Assembly: GCA_002368665.1 (NCBI GenBank) | Contig: DFEK01000008.1 | Coordinates: 212,274-276,273, forward strand | Length of the DNA stretch: 64,000 nucleotides | From: Lachnospiraceae bacterium UBA3804 | Lineage (GTDB): Bacteria > Bacillota > Clostridia > Lachnospirales > Lachnospiraceae | Direction: 5' to 3' | Shown: piece by piece, positions 15,877-26,112 of the stretch | How positions within the stretch are numbered: position 1 is the first letter of the stretch | Layout of the letters: every line of letters starts with the position of its first letter | The notes under the pieces: generated by a model | What the model was told of the DNA's origin: nothing | The model's database searches: none | Seen by the model: the letters and a program-made list of their open reading frames with translations, nothing else | Position numbers and translations under genes: made by a program

Positions 15877-17607
15877 ATGAGTGATGAACGTAAAAATAAA
15901 TCAAATAAAAGAAGCATAGCGGGTGCACTTGCAGCCATTTATTCCGTGAAAAGAACTGAGCCCTGGTTTGGCTTTGTTCTTCTGATTGTCATTTATCTGG
16001 TCAGTACGGTATTTACGGTCAGAACTTCTGTTGCAGAAGGAGTTTTTGAGATCGGCCGGGCAATGATCCCCAAGGCGGCTCTTACAGGCGTTATTTCGAC
16101 CATATCCAATATGTGTCTGATCATTCTGGTAGTTCTGTATCGGGATATCGGCTTCTGCAGTGCAATGGGAATCCTTGCAACCCAGGTTCCTTTCATTTGC
16201 GTGAATATCTTTATTTTGCACAGTTTCACCAGTATCCCCGGATTATTTACCAATCTGCTTACCATGATCGCGTGCATCCTGATCTATACCAATCAGAGGA
16301 AGGCAATAGCGTACCAGCAACGTATTGTGGAACAGGCCGTGACGGATGTGCTCACCGGTCTGCCGAACCGTTTTGCGGGCAGAGAATATTTCAGCGGACT
16401 GATTAAAACAGGCACAAAGTTTGTTTATGTTGCCACCGATATCAACAATTTCAAGAGCATTAACGATACCATGGGATACGAAGTCGGAAACAAGATCCTG
16501 ATTGAGATCGCTAACCGTTGGAGAGACCTTGCCGACAGCGGCAGGACGGGTACCTATAACCTGGTGGCACATGTTTCCGGTGATGAGTTCGGAATCAGTA
16601 TCCAGGAATACAGAAACGAAGAAGATATCTTAAAGACCATTCAGGCCTATAAAGCGGAACTGGAACGCAAGATCACGATTGACGATTATGATTACTATGT
16701 GACTGCAAGTTTCGGTTATGCGGAGTATCCGGATGATACCACCGTTTTGGAAGATTTGATTGCAAAGGCATCCCTTACCCTGCATGATGCCAAGCGTAAA
16801 TACAGTGAAAGCGTGATCGTGCGCTATACCGATGCACTCCTTGAATCGGAGAAAACCCTCAAGGTTGAACGCAAGATCCGTGAGGCACTGGAGTCGGATT
16901 GCGTCTTTTTCCACCTGCAGCCGCAGTATAATATTAACCATAAACTGCGCGGCTTCGAGGCACTGGCGCGCATGAAGGATACGGACGGATCGTTTATCAG
17001 TCCCATGGATTTCATTCCCGTTGCAGAGGAAACGGGTCTGGTCGACCGGGTTGATATGCGTGTATTCCACAGAGCGGCGAAGTTTCTGGAAGATGCGGTC
17101 AAGAAAGGCAGAACGGATATTACCATCAGTGTGAATATCTCCGTTAAGCATCTTTTGAAAAATAATTTCCTGGAGGATATCAAGAGCGTTCTGGAAACGT
17201 ATGCGATTTCCCCTTCGCAACTGGAGATTGAGATTACCGAATCCGTCATGGTGGAATCCGTGGAACGTGCAAAGGCTGTAATTGAAGAGGTAAAAGGACT
17301 GGGCATTCAGGTTGCAATCGACGATTTCGGTACCGGCTATTCCTCCTTAAGTTATTTGCATAATTTCCCGGCTAATCTTCTGAAAATCGATAAATCCTTC
17401 ATTGACGCGATGAGCGAAGGCAAATCGTCCCAGAAGTATGTCGAATCCATTATTTCGATCGGTCATGTCCTTGGACTGGAAGTGATTTCGGAAGGTGTGG
17501 AAAGCGAAGAGCAACTTGAAATATTAAAGAGAATCGGCTGCGACCTGATACAGGGTTATATCTGGGGACGACCGCTCCCGCCGGATGAAGCCGAGAAACT
17601 GTTATAG
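15877..17607 (+). CDS. Membrane GGDEF/EAL cyclic-di-GMP protein, likely phosphodiesterase
   Basis: A cyclic-di-GMP turnover protein. After a charged N-terminus, about four hydrophobic segments (residues 30-140) anchor it in the membrane. The GGDEF domain follows, with LTGLPNR near 165. Its active-site motif is SGDEF (234-238), with Ser for the first Gly, so cyclase activity is doubtful. The EAL domain is intact: FEALARM with Glu361, then later EITESVM and IDDFGTGYSSLSYL, all typical of active phosphodiesterases. The most likely function is hydrolysis of c-di-GMP with the GGDEF domain as a regulatory GTP sensor. Length is 576 residues, and it is monocistronic between two terminators. Confidence 0.92.
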   Translation: MSDERKNKSNKRSIAGALAAIYSVKRTEPWFGFVLLIVIYLVSTVFTVRTSVAEGVFEIGRAMIPKAALTGVISTISNMCLIILVVLYRDIGFCSAMGILATQVPFICVNIFILHSFTSIPGLFTNLLTMIACILIYTNQRKAIAYQQRIVEQAVTDVLTGLPNRFAGREYFSGLIKTGTKFVYVATDINNFKSINDTMGYEVGNKILIEIANRWRDLADSGRTGTYNLVAHVSGDEFGISIQEYRNEEDILKTIQAYKAELERKITIDDYDYYVTASFGYAEYPDDTTVLEDLIAKASLTLHDAKRKYSESVIVRYTDALLESEKTLKVERKIREALESDCVFFHLQPQYNINHKLRGFEALARMKDTDGSFISPMDFIPVAEETGLVDRVDMRVFHRAAKFLEDAVKKGRTDITISVNISVKHLLKNNFLEDIKSVLETYAISPSQLEIEITESVMVESVERAKAVIEEVKGLGIQVAIDDFGTGYSSLSYLHNFPANLLKIDKSFIDAMSEGKSSQKYVESIISIGHVLGLEVISEGVESEEQLEILKRIGCDLIQGYIWGRPLPPDEAEKLL

Positions 17608-17612
17608 AGCAT

Positions 17613-17641
17613 AAAGGTGACGATGATTCGTCACCTTTTTT
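17613..17641 (+). terminator. Rho-independent terminator
   Basis: Perfect 11-base stem AAAGGTGACGA/TCGTCACCTTT with loop TGAT and a run of T. It separates the GGDEF/EAL gene from the methyltransferase. Confidence 0.92.
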
Positions 17642-17652
17642 AGGAGAGAGAA

Positions 17653-18504
17653 ATGAATCAGATTCAGATTACCGATTTGGAACATCCGGATTTATATGCA
17701 TACGCCCATGCGTCCGAGGCGGAACTTTTTCACATGAATGAACCAAACGACGGTGTGTTTATCGCAGAGACCGCAAATGTGGTCCTGCGCGCGCTCGAAG
17801 CGGGGTATGAGCTTGAGTCCATGCTGGTCGAAGAAGAGCGCATGCACCTGGAAGGAAAGCCGGTTTTTGATTATATTAAGTCCAATCTCGGGAAGGATGT
17901 ATTGGAGCAAATTCCTGTTTATGTGGCACCCCATGAGGTTGTGACAAAACTTACCGGATATAATCTGGTACGCGGACTGTGGGCGGTCATGAAGCGCAAA
18001 GCCCTGCCGTCTTTGGAAGAATTTTGTAAAGGGAAAAACCGCATTGCGGTACTTTTCGATGTCGTAAATCCGACCAATGTGGGCGCCATCATCCGTTCCG
18101 CGGCGGCTCTCGGCATGGACGGGGCACTTCTGAGTGCGCACTCGGTCAATCCGTTAACCCGCCGTTCTTCGAGAGTCAGCATGGGTACGGTGTTCGCACT
18201 TCCCTGGACGGTCCTTCCGGATGCCGATACGGACTCGATGATTTCGTTATTGCATCGGAACGGTTTTAAAAGTGTTGCCATGGCATTGACCGACAATGCC
18301 GTCAATGTGGACTATCCGCCGTTAAAAGAGGAGGAGAAACTGGCCGTCATATTGGGTACGGAAGGGACCGGTCTTCCGAAGGAAGTGATCGAATCCTCGG
18401 ACTGGCGCGTCTGCATTCCCATGCATCACGGAGTGGATTCGTTAAACGTCGCCGCGGCGAGCGCGGTAATCTTTTGGGAACTGCAGAAAAAGACCGGAAA
18501 ATAA
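17653..18504 (+). CDS. TrmH/SpoU family RNA 2'-O-methyltransferase
   Basis: A SPOUT-class methyltransferase that transfers a methyl group from S-adenosylmethionine to a ribose 2'-hydroxyl in rRNA or tRNA. The N-terminal third is an RNA-binding SpoU_sub_bind-like domain. The catalytic domain has the three family motifs: NPTNVGAIIRSAAALGMDG (motif 1), LGTEGTGLPKEVIE (motif 2) and IPMHHGVDSLNVAAASAV (motif 3). Length 283 is typical. The strong TAGGAGAG ribosome binding site sits right after the preceding terminator. The exact target nucleotide cannot be told from sequence. Confidence 0.92.
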   Translation: MNQIQITDLEHPDLYAYAHASEAELFHMNEPNDGVFIAETANVVLRALEAGYELESMLVEEERMHLEGKPVFDYIKSNLGKDVLEQIPVYVAPHEVVTKLTGYNLVRGLWAVMKRKALPSLEEFCKGKNRIAVLFDVVNPTNVGAIIRSAAALGMDGALLSAHSVNPLTRRSSRVSMGTVFALPWTVLPDADTDSMISLLHRNGFKSVAMALTDNAVNVDYPPLKEEEKLAVILGTEGTGLPKEVIESSDWRVCIPMHHGVDSLNVAAASAVIFWELQKKTGK

Positions 18505-18539
18505 ACGCCTGTTTCCATGCTCCAAAAGGTCATTTTTGG

Positions 18540-18568
18540 TTGTGAAATCGGCAAAAATGCGGTAAAAT
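18540..18568 (+). promoter_or_regulatory. Promoter of the pseF-fcl-ABC-signalling unit
   Basis: TTGTGA (18540-18545) and TAAAAT (18563-18568) with a 17-base spacer, about 50 bases before the pseF start. Gaps between all downstream genes up to 31463 are short (about 50 bases at most), with no terminator seen, so this promoter could drive the whole set. Confidence 0.65.
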
Positions 18569-18616
18569 AATAAGATAAGTTACCGTATATTCTGAATGTG
18601 TAAGGAGGGGGAAAGT

Positions 18617-19300
18617 ATGAGCAGAATCGCAATCATCACCGCCAGAGGCGGAAGCAAGAGAATACCGAAGAAAAACATCCGTGAATTCCTGGGTAAGCCG
18701 ATTCTGGCCTACTCCATCGAAGCTGCCTTGGGCAGCGGACTTTTCGATGAAGTCATGGTTTCCACCGACAGTACGGAAATTGCGGAAATCGCAGAGAAAT
18801 TCGGTGCGAAGATTCCGTTTTACCGAAGCGATGCGACATCCAACGACTATGCGACCACGAACGATGTGTTGCTGGAAGTACTGGATAAATATGAACGCAG
18901 AGGCCTCCATTTTGATACGGCAGTCTGCATTTATCCCACGGCGCCCTTTGTTACGGCAGCCAAGATTCGCAAAGCCGTAGCGGAATTCGAAGCATCCGAT
19001 GCGGATACGCTGATCCCCGTGGTACAGTTTTCCTATCCGCCGCAGAGAGCACTGATCATCGATCAGGGAAGTCTGCGTTTCATGTATCCCGAGTATCTCG
19101 ACAGCCGCTCGCAGGATCTGATGCCGCATTATCATGATGTCGGCCAGTTCTATGTGATCCGTCCCGAGGCTTTCAAGGTGAATAAAAAGCTGATGATCGG
19201 CAACATCCTGCCGTTCATCGTGGATGAGCGCGAAGTGCAGGATATCGACAACGAATCCGACTGGGCCATCGCCGAAATGAAATATAAACTGATGAACTAA
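18617..19300 (+). CDS. pseF: Pseudaminic acid cytidylyltransferase-like CMP-sugar synthetase
   Basis: Activates a nonulosonic acid by transfer of CMP from CTP. The nucleotide-binding loop ARGGSKRIPKKNIREF is near the N-terminus. SRSQDLMPHYHDVGQFYV near residue 165 is the PseF-type pattern rather than that of NeuA. At 227 residues it matches PseF. I chose the ATG at 18617 because AAGGAGGGG lies 8 bases before it; an in-frame ATG seven codons upstream has none. In Lachnospiraceae such enzymes usually feed flagellin or surface glycosylation. The other pse genes are not in this window, so pseudaminate is the likely but unproven substrate. Confidence 0.82.
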   Translation: MSRIAIITARGGSKRIPKKNIREFLGKPILAYSIEAALGSGLFDEVMVSTDSTEIAEIAEKFGAKIPFYRSDATSNDYATTNDVLLEVLDKYERRGLHFDTAVCIYPTAPFVTAAKIRKAVAEFEASDADTLIPVVQFSYPPQRALIIDQGSLRFMYPEYLDSRSQDLMPHYHDVGQFYVIRPEAFKVNKKLMIGNILPFIVDEREVQDIDNESDWAIAEMKYKLMN

Positions 19301-19312
19301 GGACCCGAAATC

Positions 19313-19579
19313 ATGCGCTGGTTTAAAACGAAAGAAGAAAAAGAACTCGACGCGCTCCTTGTGAAGGTGGACAACAATATGTCCAACAACTACAAGGATG
19401 CGGCACAGGGGAATTATAAAGATTTTTTAAAACGATACGCCGAGCTTGATTCGCAGGGAAAACTCTCCGCGAAGGTGAAAGCTTACTATGAGCCGGTGAT
19501 AGCGGACTATGCCGCGCGCCTTTCCAAATTTACGCATAAAGACCAGCCGACCAAATGGGGCGACTGGGAGAAGAAATAG
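19313..19579 (+). CDS. Small unknown protein, 88 residues
   Basis: I do not recognise this family. It is a soluble, highly charged, mostly helical protein beginning [16 protein letters not shown] and ending KWGDWEKK, with no signal peptide, membrane segment or Cys motif. It starts 12 bases after pseF with weak spacing from AAGGACC. It lies between two sugar-nucleotide genes, so it is probably part of the same unit and may assist glycan synthesis; that is inference only. Confidence 0.65.
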   Translation: MRWFKTKEEKELDALLVKVDNNMSNNYKDAAQGNYKDFLKRYAELDSQGKLSAKVKAYYEPVIADYAARLSKFTHKDQPTKWGDWEKK

Positions 19580-19626
19580 TTTTTGAAAGTTCTGTGAAAA
19601 ATAAGATTTTTGGAGCAAATACGGAT

Positions 19627-20571
19627 ATGATGGAAAAAGATGCAAAGATTTATGTTGCGGGTCACCGCGGAATGGTGGGCTCCGCGATTGTAAGAGAATT
19701 ACAAAAGCAGGGATATACCAATATCATAACCAGAACCCATGCAGAGTTGGATCTAAAAAGACAGGACGCGGTGGAAGCGTTCTTCGAAGAAGAGAAGCCG
19801 GAATATGTTTTTCTTGCCGCAGCCAAGGTGGGCGGTATCGTAGCCAACGAAAGCGCACTGGCGGACTTTATGTACGATAACATGGTTCTGGAAATGAACG
19901 TGATCCATTCCGCCTGGCAGAACGGATGCAAGAAACTGGAATTCTTAGGTTCTTCCTGTATCTATCCGCGAATGGCGCCGCAGCCGATGAAAGAGGATTG
20001 CCTCCTTACAAGCGAGCTCGAGAAGACCAACGAAGCCTACGCGCTGGCCAAAATCTCCGGCCTTAAGTATTGTGAATTTTTAAACCGTCAGTACGGTACG
20101 GACTATATCTCTGTGATGCCGACCAACCTGTACGGACCGAACGATAATTATCACCCGACGCATTCCCATGTGCTTCCCGCGCTGATCCGCAGATTCCATG
20201 AAGCCAAGGAAGCGGGGGCAAAGAGCGTTACCTGCTGGGGCGACGGAAGTCCGTTGCGAGAGTTCCTCTATGTGGACGATCTGGCAAACCTCTGTGTCTT
20301 CTTAATGAACCATTATTCCGGAAATGAGACCGTCAATGCGGGAACCGGAAAGGAAATCACGATCAAAGAATTAACCGAGCTCGTGGCAAAGGTGATCGGT
20401 TACGAAGGGGAAATCCTTTGGGATACCACGAAACCGAACGGTACACCGAGGAAACTTTTGGATGTATCGAAAGCGGCAAACTTAGGCTGGACCTATAAGA
20501 CCGAGCTGGAAGAAGGAATTAAGCTTGCATATGAGGACTTTTTAAACAATCCCATGCGGGCAGAAAGATAG
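19627..20571 (+). CDS. fcl: GDP-L-fucose synthase
   Basis: An extended short-chain dehydrogenase that epimerises and reduces GDP-4-keto-6-deoxymannose to GDP-L-fucose with NADPH. Visible parts are the cofactor loop [11 protein letters not shown] near residue 15, the catalytic Ser in [14 protein letters not shown], the YALAK Tyr/Lys pair, and [19 protein letters not shown]. At 314 residues it has normal length. The start is taken at the ATG at 19627, 11 bases after TTGGAG; an ATG directly after it is an alternative. Its partner GDP-mannose dehydratase (gmd) is not in the window, so it must be supplied from elsewhere. Confidence 0.93.
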   Translation: MMEKDAKIYVAGHRGMVGSAIVRELQKQGYTNIITRTHAELDLKRQDAVEAFFEEEKPEYVFLAAAKVGGIVANESALADFMYDNMVLEMNVIHSAWQNGCKKLEFLGSSCIYPRMAPQPMKEDCLLTSELEKTNEAYALAKISGLKYCEFLNRQYGTDYISVMPTNLYGPNDNYHPTHSHVLPALIRRFHEAKEAGAKSVTCWGDGSPLREFLYVDDLANLCVFLMNHYSGNETVNAGTGKEITIKELTELVAKVIGYEGEILWDTTKPNGTPRKLLDVSKAANLGWTYKTELEEGIKLAYEDFLNNPMRAER

Positions 20572-20589
20572 TACAAAGGATTTAAAGTA

Positions 20590-22326
20590 ATGTTTCGTTT
20601 AGTCAAAAGTATCAGAAAATACTGGATGCCCAGTATCCTGACCGTCTTTTTCATGATCTGTGAGGCGGCGCTGGAAACCATCGTCCCGTATATCACGGCG
20701 AATCTGGTAAACAGTTTAAGAACCGGCGTCGTGGATATGGATTATTTGTGGAAAACAGGCGCCCTTTTAGGCGGCATTGCCCTGACGTCCTTGTTCTGCG
20801 GCGGTATGGGCGGTTATACCGCATCCATGGCAAGTACCGGATTTGCGAAAAATGTCCGCGGCGACATGATGCGTAAGATCCAGACTTTTACCTTCCATAA
20901 CATCGACAAATTTTCAACGGCTTCCCTGGTTACCCGTTTGACCACGGACGTATCCAATGTGCAGATGGCGTATATGATGATTATCCGAATCGCCATCCGC
21001 GCACCTTTAATGCTGGCATTCTCCATCTTTATGGCGATTTATATGGGCGGAAGACTGGCACTGGCATTTGTTGTCGTGGTACCCGTTCTGGCATTCGGAC
21101 TGATCTTAATTGCAGTTAATGCAATGCCTTCCTTCAGAAGAGTCTTCAAACGATATGACAAATTAAACGAATCCGTGGAAGAAAACATCCGCGGAATGCG
21201 CGTCGTTAAAGGCTTCTCCCGTGAGGAATACGAGAAAGAGAAATTCTTCAATGCATCCGACAGCATCCGCAAGGACTTTACGAGAGCGGAACGTATCGTG
21301 GGACTTAATATGCCCCTGATGCAGTTTTGCATGAACTTCAACATGATCTTTGTGCTCTTCATCGGTTCGAAACTGGCGATTACCTCGGGCGGACAGACCA
21401 TTGACGTCGGACAGGTTTCCGCAATGCTGACCTACGGTGTACAGGTTCTGCTGAACTTAATGATGCTTTCCATGATTTTCGTTATGTTGATGATGTCCGC
21501 GGAAAGCGCAAGACGTATCGGCGAAGTTTATGCCGAAGTACCGGATATGAAAGAAAAGGATGATCCGGTCAAAGAAGTTGCGGACGGATCCATTGTATTT
21601 CAGGATGTGAATTTCAAATATTCCGACGAAGCCAAGCGGTATGCACTTTTTGATATCGATTTAAAGATTCCTTCGGGCGCAACGGTCGGAATCTTAGGAA
21701 GCACGGGTTCATCGAAATCCTCGCTCGTACAGCTGATCCCGCGTCTTTACGACGTACAGGAAGGATATGTCAAAGTCGGTGGCGTGGATGTCAGGGACTA
21801 TGACTTAACCGTTCTTCGCGACAATGTTGCAATGGTCCTTCAAAAGAACGTTCTTTTCTCCGGAACCATCAAGGAAAACCTCCGTTGGGGCAATCCGGAT
21901 GCGACGGACGAAGAGATGATCGAAGCCTGCAAAATGGCCTGCGCGGACGAGTTCATCGAGCGTATGCCGGATAAATACGATACCTTCATCGAGCAGGGCG
22001 GAAGCAATGTTTCCGGCGGTCAGAAGCAGAGACTCTGTATCGCCAGAGCCCTTTTAAAGAAACCGAAAATTCTAATCCTCGACGATTCCACATCGGCGGT
22101 CGATACGAAAACCGACGCACAGATTCGCGAGGCTTTTGCAAACTACATTCCCGATACGACCAAGATCATCATTGCACAGCGTGTTGCCAGCGTGGAAAAC
22201 GCGGACATCATTATTGTCATGAACAACGGAAGTATCGAATGTACCGGTACGCATAAGGAACTGATGGAAAATAGTGAGATTTACAGAGAAATCTATGAAT
22301 CACAGACGATGGGAGGTGAGAAATAA
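20590..22326 (+). CDS. Heterodimeric ABC exporter subunit with degenerate ATP site
   Basis: A type IV ABC exporter half-transporter: six transmembrane segments (about residues 15-300) fused to a nucleotide-binding domain. The P-loop is GSTGSSKSS, with Ser where the last Gly is usual. The signature VSGGQKQR is intact. The Walker B ends in LILDDSTSA, with Asp in place of the catalytic Glu. This pattern marks the non-hydrolytic half of BmrCD/TM287-288-type heterodimers. It overlaps the partner gene by one base. The substrate is unknown (drug, lipid or peptide); its place after glycan genes gives no firm clue. Confidence 0.9.
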   Translation: MFRLVKSIRKYWMPSILTVFFMICEAALETIVPYITANLVNSLRTGVVDMDYLWKTGALLGGIALTSLFCGGMGGYTASMASTGFAKNVRGDMMRKIQTFTFHNIDKFSTASLVTRLTTDVSNVQMAYMMIIRIAIRAPLMLAFSIFMAIYMGGRLALAFVVVVPVLAFGLILIAVNAMPSFRRVFKRYDKLNESVEENIRGMRVVKGFSREEYEKEKFFNASDSIRKDFTRAERIVGLNMPLMQFCMNFNMIFVLFIGSKLAITSGGQTIDVGQVSAMLTYGVQVLLNLMMLSMIFVMLMMSAESARRIGEVYAEVPDMKEKDDPVKEVADGSIVFQDVNFKYSDEAKRYALFDIDLKIPSGATVGILGSTGSSKSSLVQLIPRLYDVQEGYVKVGGVDVRDYDLTVLRDNVAMVLQKNVLFSGTIKENLRWGNPDATDEEMIEACKMACADEFIERMPDKYDTFIEQGGSNVSGGQKQRLCIARALLKKPKILILDDSTSAVDTKTDAQIREAFANYIPDTTKIIIAQRVASVENADIIIVMNNGSIECTGTHKELMENSEIYREIYESQTMGGEK

Positions 22327-24299
22327 TGCCACGTCCTGTCAAAGGTAATGTAAACGCAGAATATAAGAAACCGGATTTTTCCGTTCTCGGAAGAATCATC
22401 AAATCCGTTTTTCAAGATTATCCGGCCGGCATGATCGTCATTATCGCAACGATCTTTATTGCCGGTGCGGCAGCGGTAATTCCGGATCTTTTCATCCAGA
22501 AGATTATCGCATTGATCAATACGTTCTTAAATCCCGCAAATCCGGATTACGGCAACTGGGCGGCAGCACGTCCCGAAGCCATCAAGAACGTCATCTTCCT
22601 GGTGGTGGTTTATTCGATCGCCATCATCGGTGTAATCGTGCAGTCACAGCTCGGAGCATATGTTACGCAGGGATTTTTGAATAAAATGCGTAACCGCATG
22701 TTCCGCAAAATGCAGGATCTGCCGATTAAGTATTTCGATACGCACAAAACCGGCGATATCATGAGTAATTACACCAACGATATCGATACCCTTCGCCAGC
22801 TTGTATCGCAGGGCTTACCCACGATCATCCGCTGCGGAATCATAGTCATCGGTGTCTTCTTTATCATGCTGTATTTCAGCCTCTGGATGACCCTCGTCGT
22901 TGTCGGCGGCATCATTCTGATGTTTGTCATCACCAGAGTATTAAGCGGCGGAAGTGCGAAATATTTCACTCTGCAGCAGAGGGCTCTCGGTAAGGAAGAG
23001 GGCTTCATTCAGGAGCATATGAACGGCCAGAAAGTGGTGAAGGTATTCAACCACGAGAAGGAAACCATAAGTGAATTCGATGAATTAAACGAGCAGCTTT
23101 ACAAAGACAGCTTTAAGGCAAATGCTTATGCCAACGCGCTCGGTCCGATCATCGGAAACATCGGAAACATTCTCTATGTCGTTGTTGCCATCGCAGGCGG
23201 CGCCATGCTGATTTCCGGCGTGAAAAACGTCTCCCTCTCCGATTTGCTGCTTCCGTTATTCACCGGTAAGCCGGGTGGACTTGCCCTGGATATTTCCACG
23301 GTCATTCCGTTCCTTAACATGACCCGTCAGTTTACGGGTAATTTAAACCAGTTTACACAGCAGATTAACATGATCGTCATGGCATTGGCCGGCGGTCAGA
23401 GAATTTACGAACTGATGGATGAGAAACCCGAGCCCGATGACGGATACGTAACGCTTGTTAACGCAAAGATCGACGGGGACGGAAACATTACCGAGACAAG
23501 GGAACATACCGGCGTCTGGGCGTGGAAGCATCCGCACGGTGACGGTACACTGACCTATACCAAGCTCGAAGGCGATGTGCGTCTGTTTGATGTGGACTTT
23601 GAGTATGAAAAAGGTCATCAGGTACTTTACGATGTATCCGTTTATGCGAAGCCAGGTCAAAAGGTTGCTTTCGTAGGTGCAACCGGTGCGGGCAAAACAA
23701 CCATTACGAACCTGATTAACCGTTTCTATGACATTGCGGACGGTAAAATCCGCTATGACGGAATCAATATCAATAAGATCAAAAAATCGGATTTGAGAAG
23801 GTCCCTGGGTATCGTTTTACAGGAGACCAATCTCTTTACCGGAACGGTAATGGAGAATATCCGCTACGGAAACTTGGATGCCACGGATGAGGAATGCCGC
23901 AGGGCGGCAGCGCTGGCCGGCGCCGATGATTTTATCCGCCGTCTGCCGGAAGGATACGATACACAGCTTACGAATAACGGTGCAAACTTATCTCAGGGAC
24001 AGAGACAGCTGATCGCCATCGCGCGTGCAGCGGTAGCCGATCCGCCGGTTATGATCCTCGATGAGGCAACGTCCTCCATCGATACGCATACCGAGGCAAT
24101 CGTACAGAAAGGTATGGACAAACTGATGGAAGGCAGAACGGTATTTGTAATCGCTCACCGTCTTTCCACGGTTAAAAATTCCAACGTGATCATGGTTCTC
24201 GATCATGGTCACATTATAGAGAGAGGCTCGCACAAAGAGCTGATCGAAGCAAAGGGTACATATTACCAGCTTTATACAGGCGCATTTGAATTAGAATAA
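22326..24299 (+). CDS. Heterodimeric ABC exporter subunit with consensus ATP site
   Basis: Partner of the preceding half-transporter. Six transmembrane segments precede an ATPase domain with Walker A GATGAGKTT, signature LSQGQRQ (Gln replacing one Gly) and Walker B MILDEATSSID with the catalytic Glu, so this subunit carries the hydrolytic residues. At 657 residues it is about 70 longer than its partner. The extra length comes partly from an insert of about 40 residues before the ATPase core (near 385-420), rich in Gly, Asp and Thr. The 1-base overlap with the upstream gene indicates coupled expression in equal amounts. Confidence 0.92.
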   Translation: MPRPVKGNVNAEYKKPDFSVLGRIIKSVFQDYPAGMIVIIATIFIAGAAAVIPDLFIQKIIALINTFLNPANPDYGNWAAARPEAIKNVIFLVVVYSIAIIGVIVQSQLGAYVTQGFLNKMRNRMFRKMQDLPIKYFDTHKTGDIMSNYTNDIDTLRQLVSQGLPTIIRCGIIVIGVFFIMLYFSLWMTLVVVGGIILMFVITRVLSGGSAKYFTLQQRALGKEEGFIQEHMNGQKVVKVFNHEKETISEFDELNEQLYKDSFKANAYANALGPIIGNIGNILYVVVAIAGGAMLISGVKNVSLSDLLLPLFTGKPGGLALDISTVIPFLNMTRQFTGNLNQFTQQINMIVMALAGGQRIYELMDEKPEPDDGYVTLVNAKIDGDGNITETREHTGVWAWKHPHGDGTLTYTKLEGDVRLFDVDFEYEKGHQVLYDVSVYAKPGQKVAFVGATGAGKTTITNLINRFYDIADGKIRYDGININKIKKSDLRRSLGIVLQETNLFTGTVMENIRYGNLDATDEECRRAAALAGADDFIRRLPEGYDTQLTNNGANLSQGQRQLIAIARAAVADPPVMILDEATSSIDTHTEAIVQKGMDKLMEGRTVFVIAHRLSTVKNSNVIMVLDHGHIIERGSHKELIEAKGTYYQLYTGAFELE

Positions 24300-24319
24300 A
24301 TCCATGGGGGAATTTTGGT

Positions 24320-26086
24320 ATGGCAAAATGGATTATGGTCGTTGATGACGATGTGGCGAACCTGCAGATGGCGGGTACGATTTTAAGCAAGCACAATATG
24401 CGTGTTACGGCATTGAAATCCGGACAGGCATTGCTTACGTATGTGAAGGAAAACGGAGCACCCGATCTGATCCTTCTGGATATTATGATGCCCGAAATGG
24501 ACGGTTTCGAAACCTTAAGCGCATTAAGAGTTCTGGAAAAAGAGAAGGGCCTGGGTGAAACGCCCGTCATTTTCCTGACCGCGGACGAAAGTACCGGAAC
24601 GGAAAGCAAGGGCTTTGAAGTCGGCGTATCCGACTTTATCCGGAAACCCTTTAATCCCGAAGTTTTGCTTCGAAGAATCGATAATGTCATTTCCATGCAG
24701 AAGGAAATGAACAGCTTAAAGAACGAAGCAAGTATCGATAAACTGACCGGCTTTTTAAACAAAGCGGCCACCAATTCCAAATTATCGCAGGTATGCTTAA
24801 TGGGCCTGGGTGCCCTTATGATGATCGACCTGGATTCTTTTAAACTGGTAAACGACCTTTACGGCCATGAAATGGGTGATAAGGTCCTGATCAGTTTTGC
24901 CAATATTGTCCGCGAGACACTGCCGAAGGGCAGTTCGTTCGGCCGGATCGGCGGTGACGAATTCGTTGCATTTTCCGCCGGTACGCAGGAGGAGAGTGAA
25001 GTTGCCGAACTGACTCAGCGTATGAATGTCAAACTCGTGGAATCCGCAAAGGAAATGATGGGCGAGGATATGAATATTCCGCTCGGATGTTCCGTCGGTG
25101 CCATTTTTATTCCCAAACACGGAAATGATTACACCACACTTCTTAAGCAGGCGGATAAGTGCCTTTACGTTGTCAAAAAGAACGGAAAGCACGGCTATTC
25201 CGTATATTCCTCGGATCTCATTACGGATGCGGATGCGGCACAGGAGATGAATCTGCGCTCGATTTCCGAAATCCTTTCGGAGAGAAACATCACCGATGTC
25301 GCCCTGCAGCTTGACATGGAAGCGTTTACGCATGTGTACCGCTTTGCCAACCGCTTCTTTATCAGAAACAACATCAATTCCTGCAAGGTGCTCTTTACCT
25401 TGGCCAAGCCTCTGGGGCTTCCGGAAGAGGATTACCGCAATTCCTGCGATGATTTCGGCAACCAGATTCGTGAGAATTTAAGAAAATCCGATATGTTAAC
25501 GAGAACCAGATACAATCAGTATTATGTGATCATTACCGATATCCGTGAAGAGTTTGTGGACAAGGTGCTTCACAATATCATGGATTCTTGGGAAAACAAC
25601 CGGCCGGTTTCGCCGATTATTACGTACGAGAAAGAGTATGTCAGAAACGACGGGGATCTTTTCCTGGAAAGATCGATTGCAACGATTGCCGTTGTGGATG
25701 ACGATGAAATGGTTCTGACCGCCGCCAAGGCAGCACTTGCCGAATACGGGGTTAAGGTCGAGACCTTCCTGGGCGGCGAGAAATTCATGGAATATGTCAA
25801 TACCGTGGAGCGCGTACCCGATTTGATCCTTTTGGATGTGAAAATGACCGGCATGAGCGGATTCGATGTACTGCGGTCGATCAAAGAAATCGGCGGAGAT
25901 ATCGCAAGGGTTCCGGTAATCTTTTTAACGGGGGAAACGGATGACGGAACCGAAATCGAAGGATTGCAGATGGGTGCGCTGGACTTTATCAAGAAGCCTT
26001 TGATCGCGGAAGTGCTCAGGGTTCGTGTCAATCATATCCTGGAGCTTTCCGTTCTGCGCAAACGCTACAGAGGAAAGCAAAAATAA
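24320..26086 (+). CDS. Response regulator REC-GGDEF-(degenerate GGDEF)-REC
   Basis: A cytoplasmic signalling protein with two receiver domains flanking a cyclase region. REC1 (residues 1-125) has VVDDD and the phospho-acceptor Asp54 in LILLDIMMPEMDG. The GGDEF domain follows, with an intact GGDEF motif at 211-215 in GRIGGDEFVAFSAG and no RxxD inhibitory site. Residues 305-435 look like a second, degenerate GGDEF fold without the motif. REC2 has Asp506 in LILLDVKMTGMSG. There is no transmembrane segment. It sits 26 bases upstream of a hybrid kinase, a probable phosphodonor. Expected output is phosphorylation-controlled c-di-GMP synthesis. Confidence 0.9.
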   Translation: MAKWIMVVDDDVANLQMAGTILSKHNMRVTALKSGQALLTYVKENGAPDLILLDIMMPEMDGFETLSALRVLEKEKGLGETPVIFLTADESTGTESKGFEVGVSDFIRKPFNPEVLLRRIDNVISMQKEMNSLKNEASIDKLTGFLNKAATNSKLSQVCLMGLGALMMIDLDSFKLVNDLYGHEMGDKVLISFANIVRETLPKGSSFGRIGGDEFVAFSAGTQEESEVAELTQRMNVKLVESAKEMMGEDMNIPLGCSVGAIFIPKHGNDYTTLLKQADKCLYVVKKNGKHGYSVYSSDLITDADAAQEMNLRSISEILSERNITDVALQLDMEAFTHVYRFANRFFIRNNINSCKVLFTLAKPLGLPEEDYRNSCDDFGNQIRENLRKSDMLTRTRYNQYYVIITDIREEFVDKVLHNIMDSWENNRPVSPIITYEKEYVRNDGDLFLERSIATIAVVDDDEMVLTAAKAALAEYGVKVETFLGGEKFMEYVNTVERVPDLILLDVKMTGMSGFDVLRSIKEIGGDIARVPVIFLTGETDDGTEIEGLQMGALDFIKKPLIAEVLRVRVNHILELSVLRKRYRGKQK

Positions 26087-26112
26087 AGCAGTGAGCTTAT
26101 GGGGGGATTCAT

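Noticed and set aside
20590..22326. Walker A and B changes as a pseudogene sign
   Set aside because: Degenerate sites in one half are normal in heterodimeric ABC exporters and the frame is intact.
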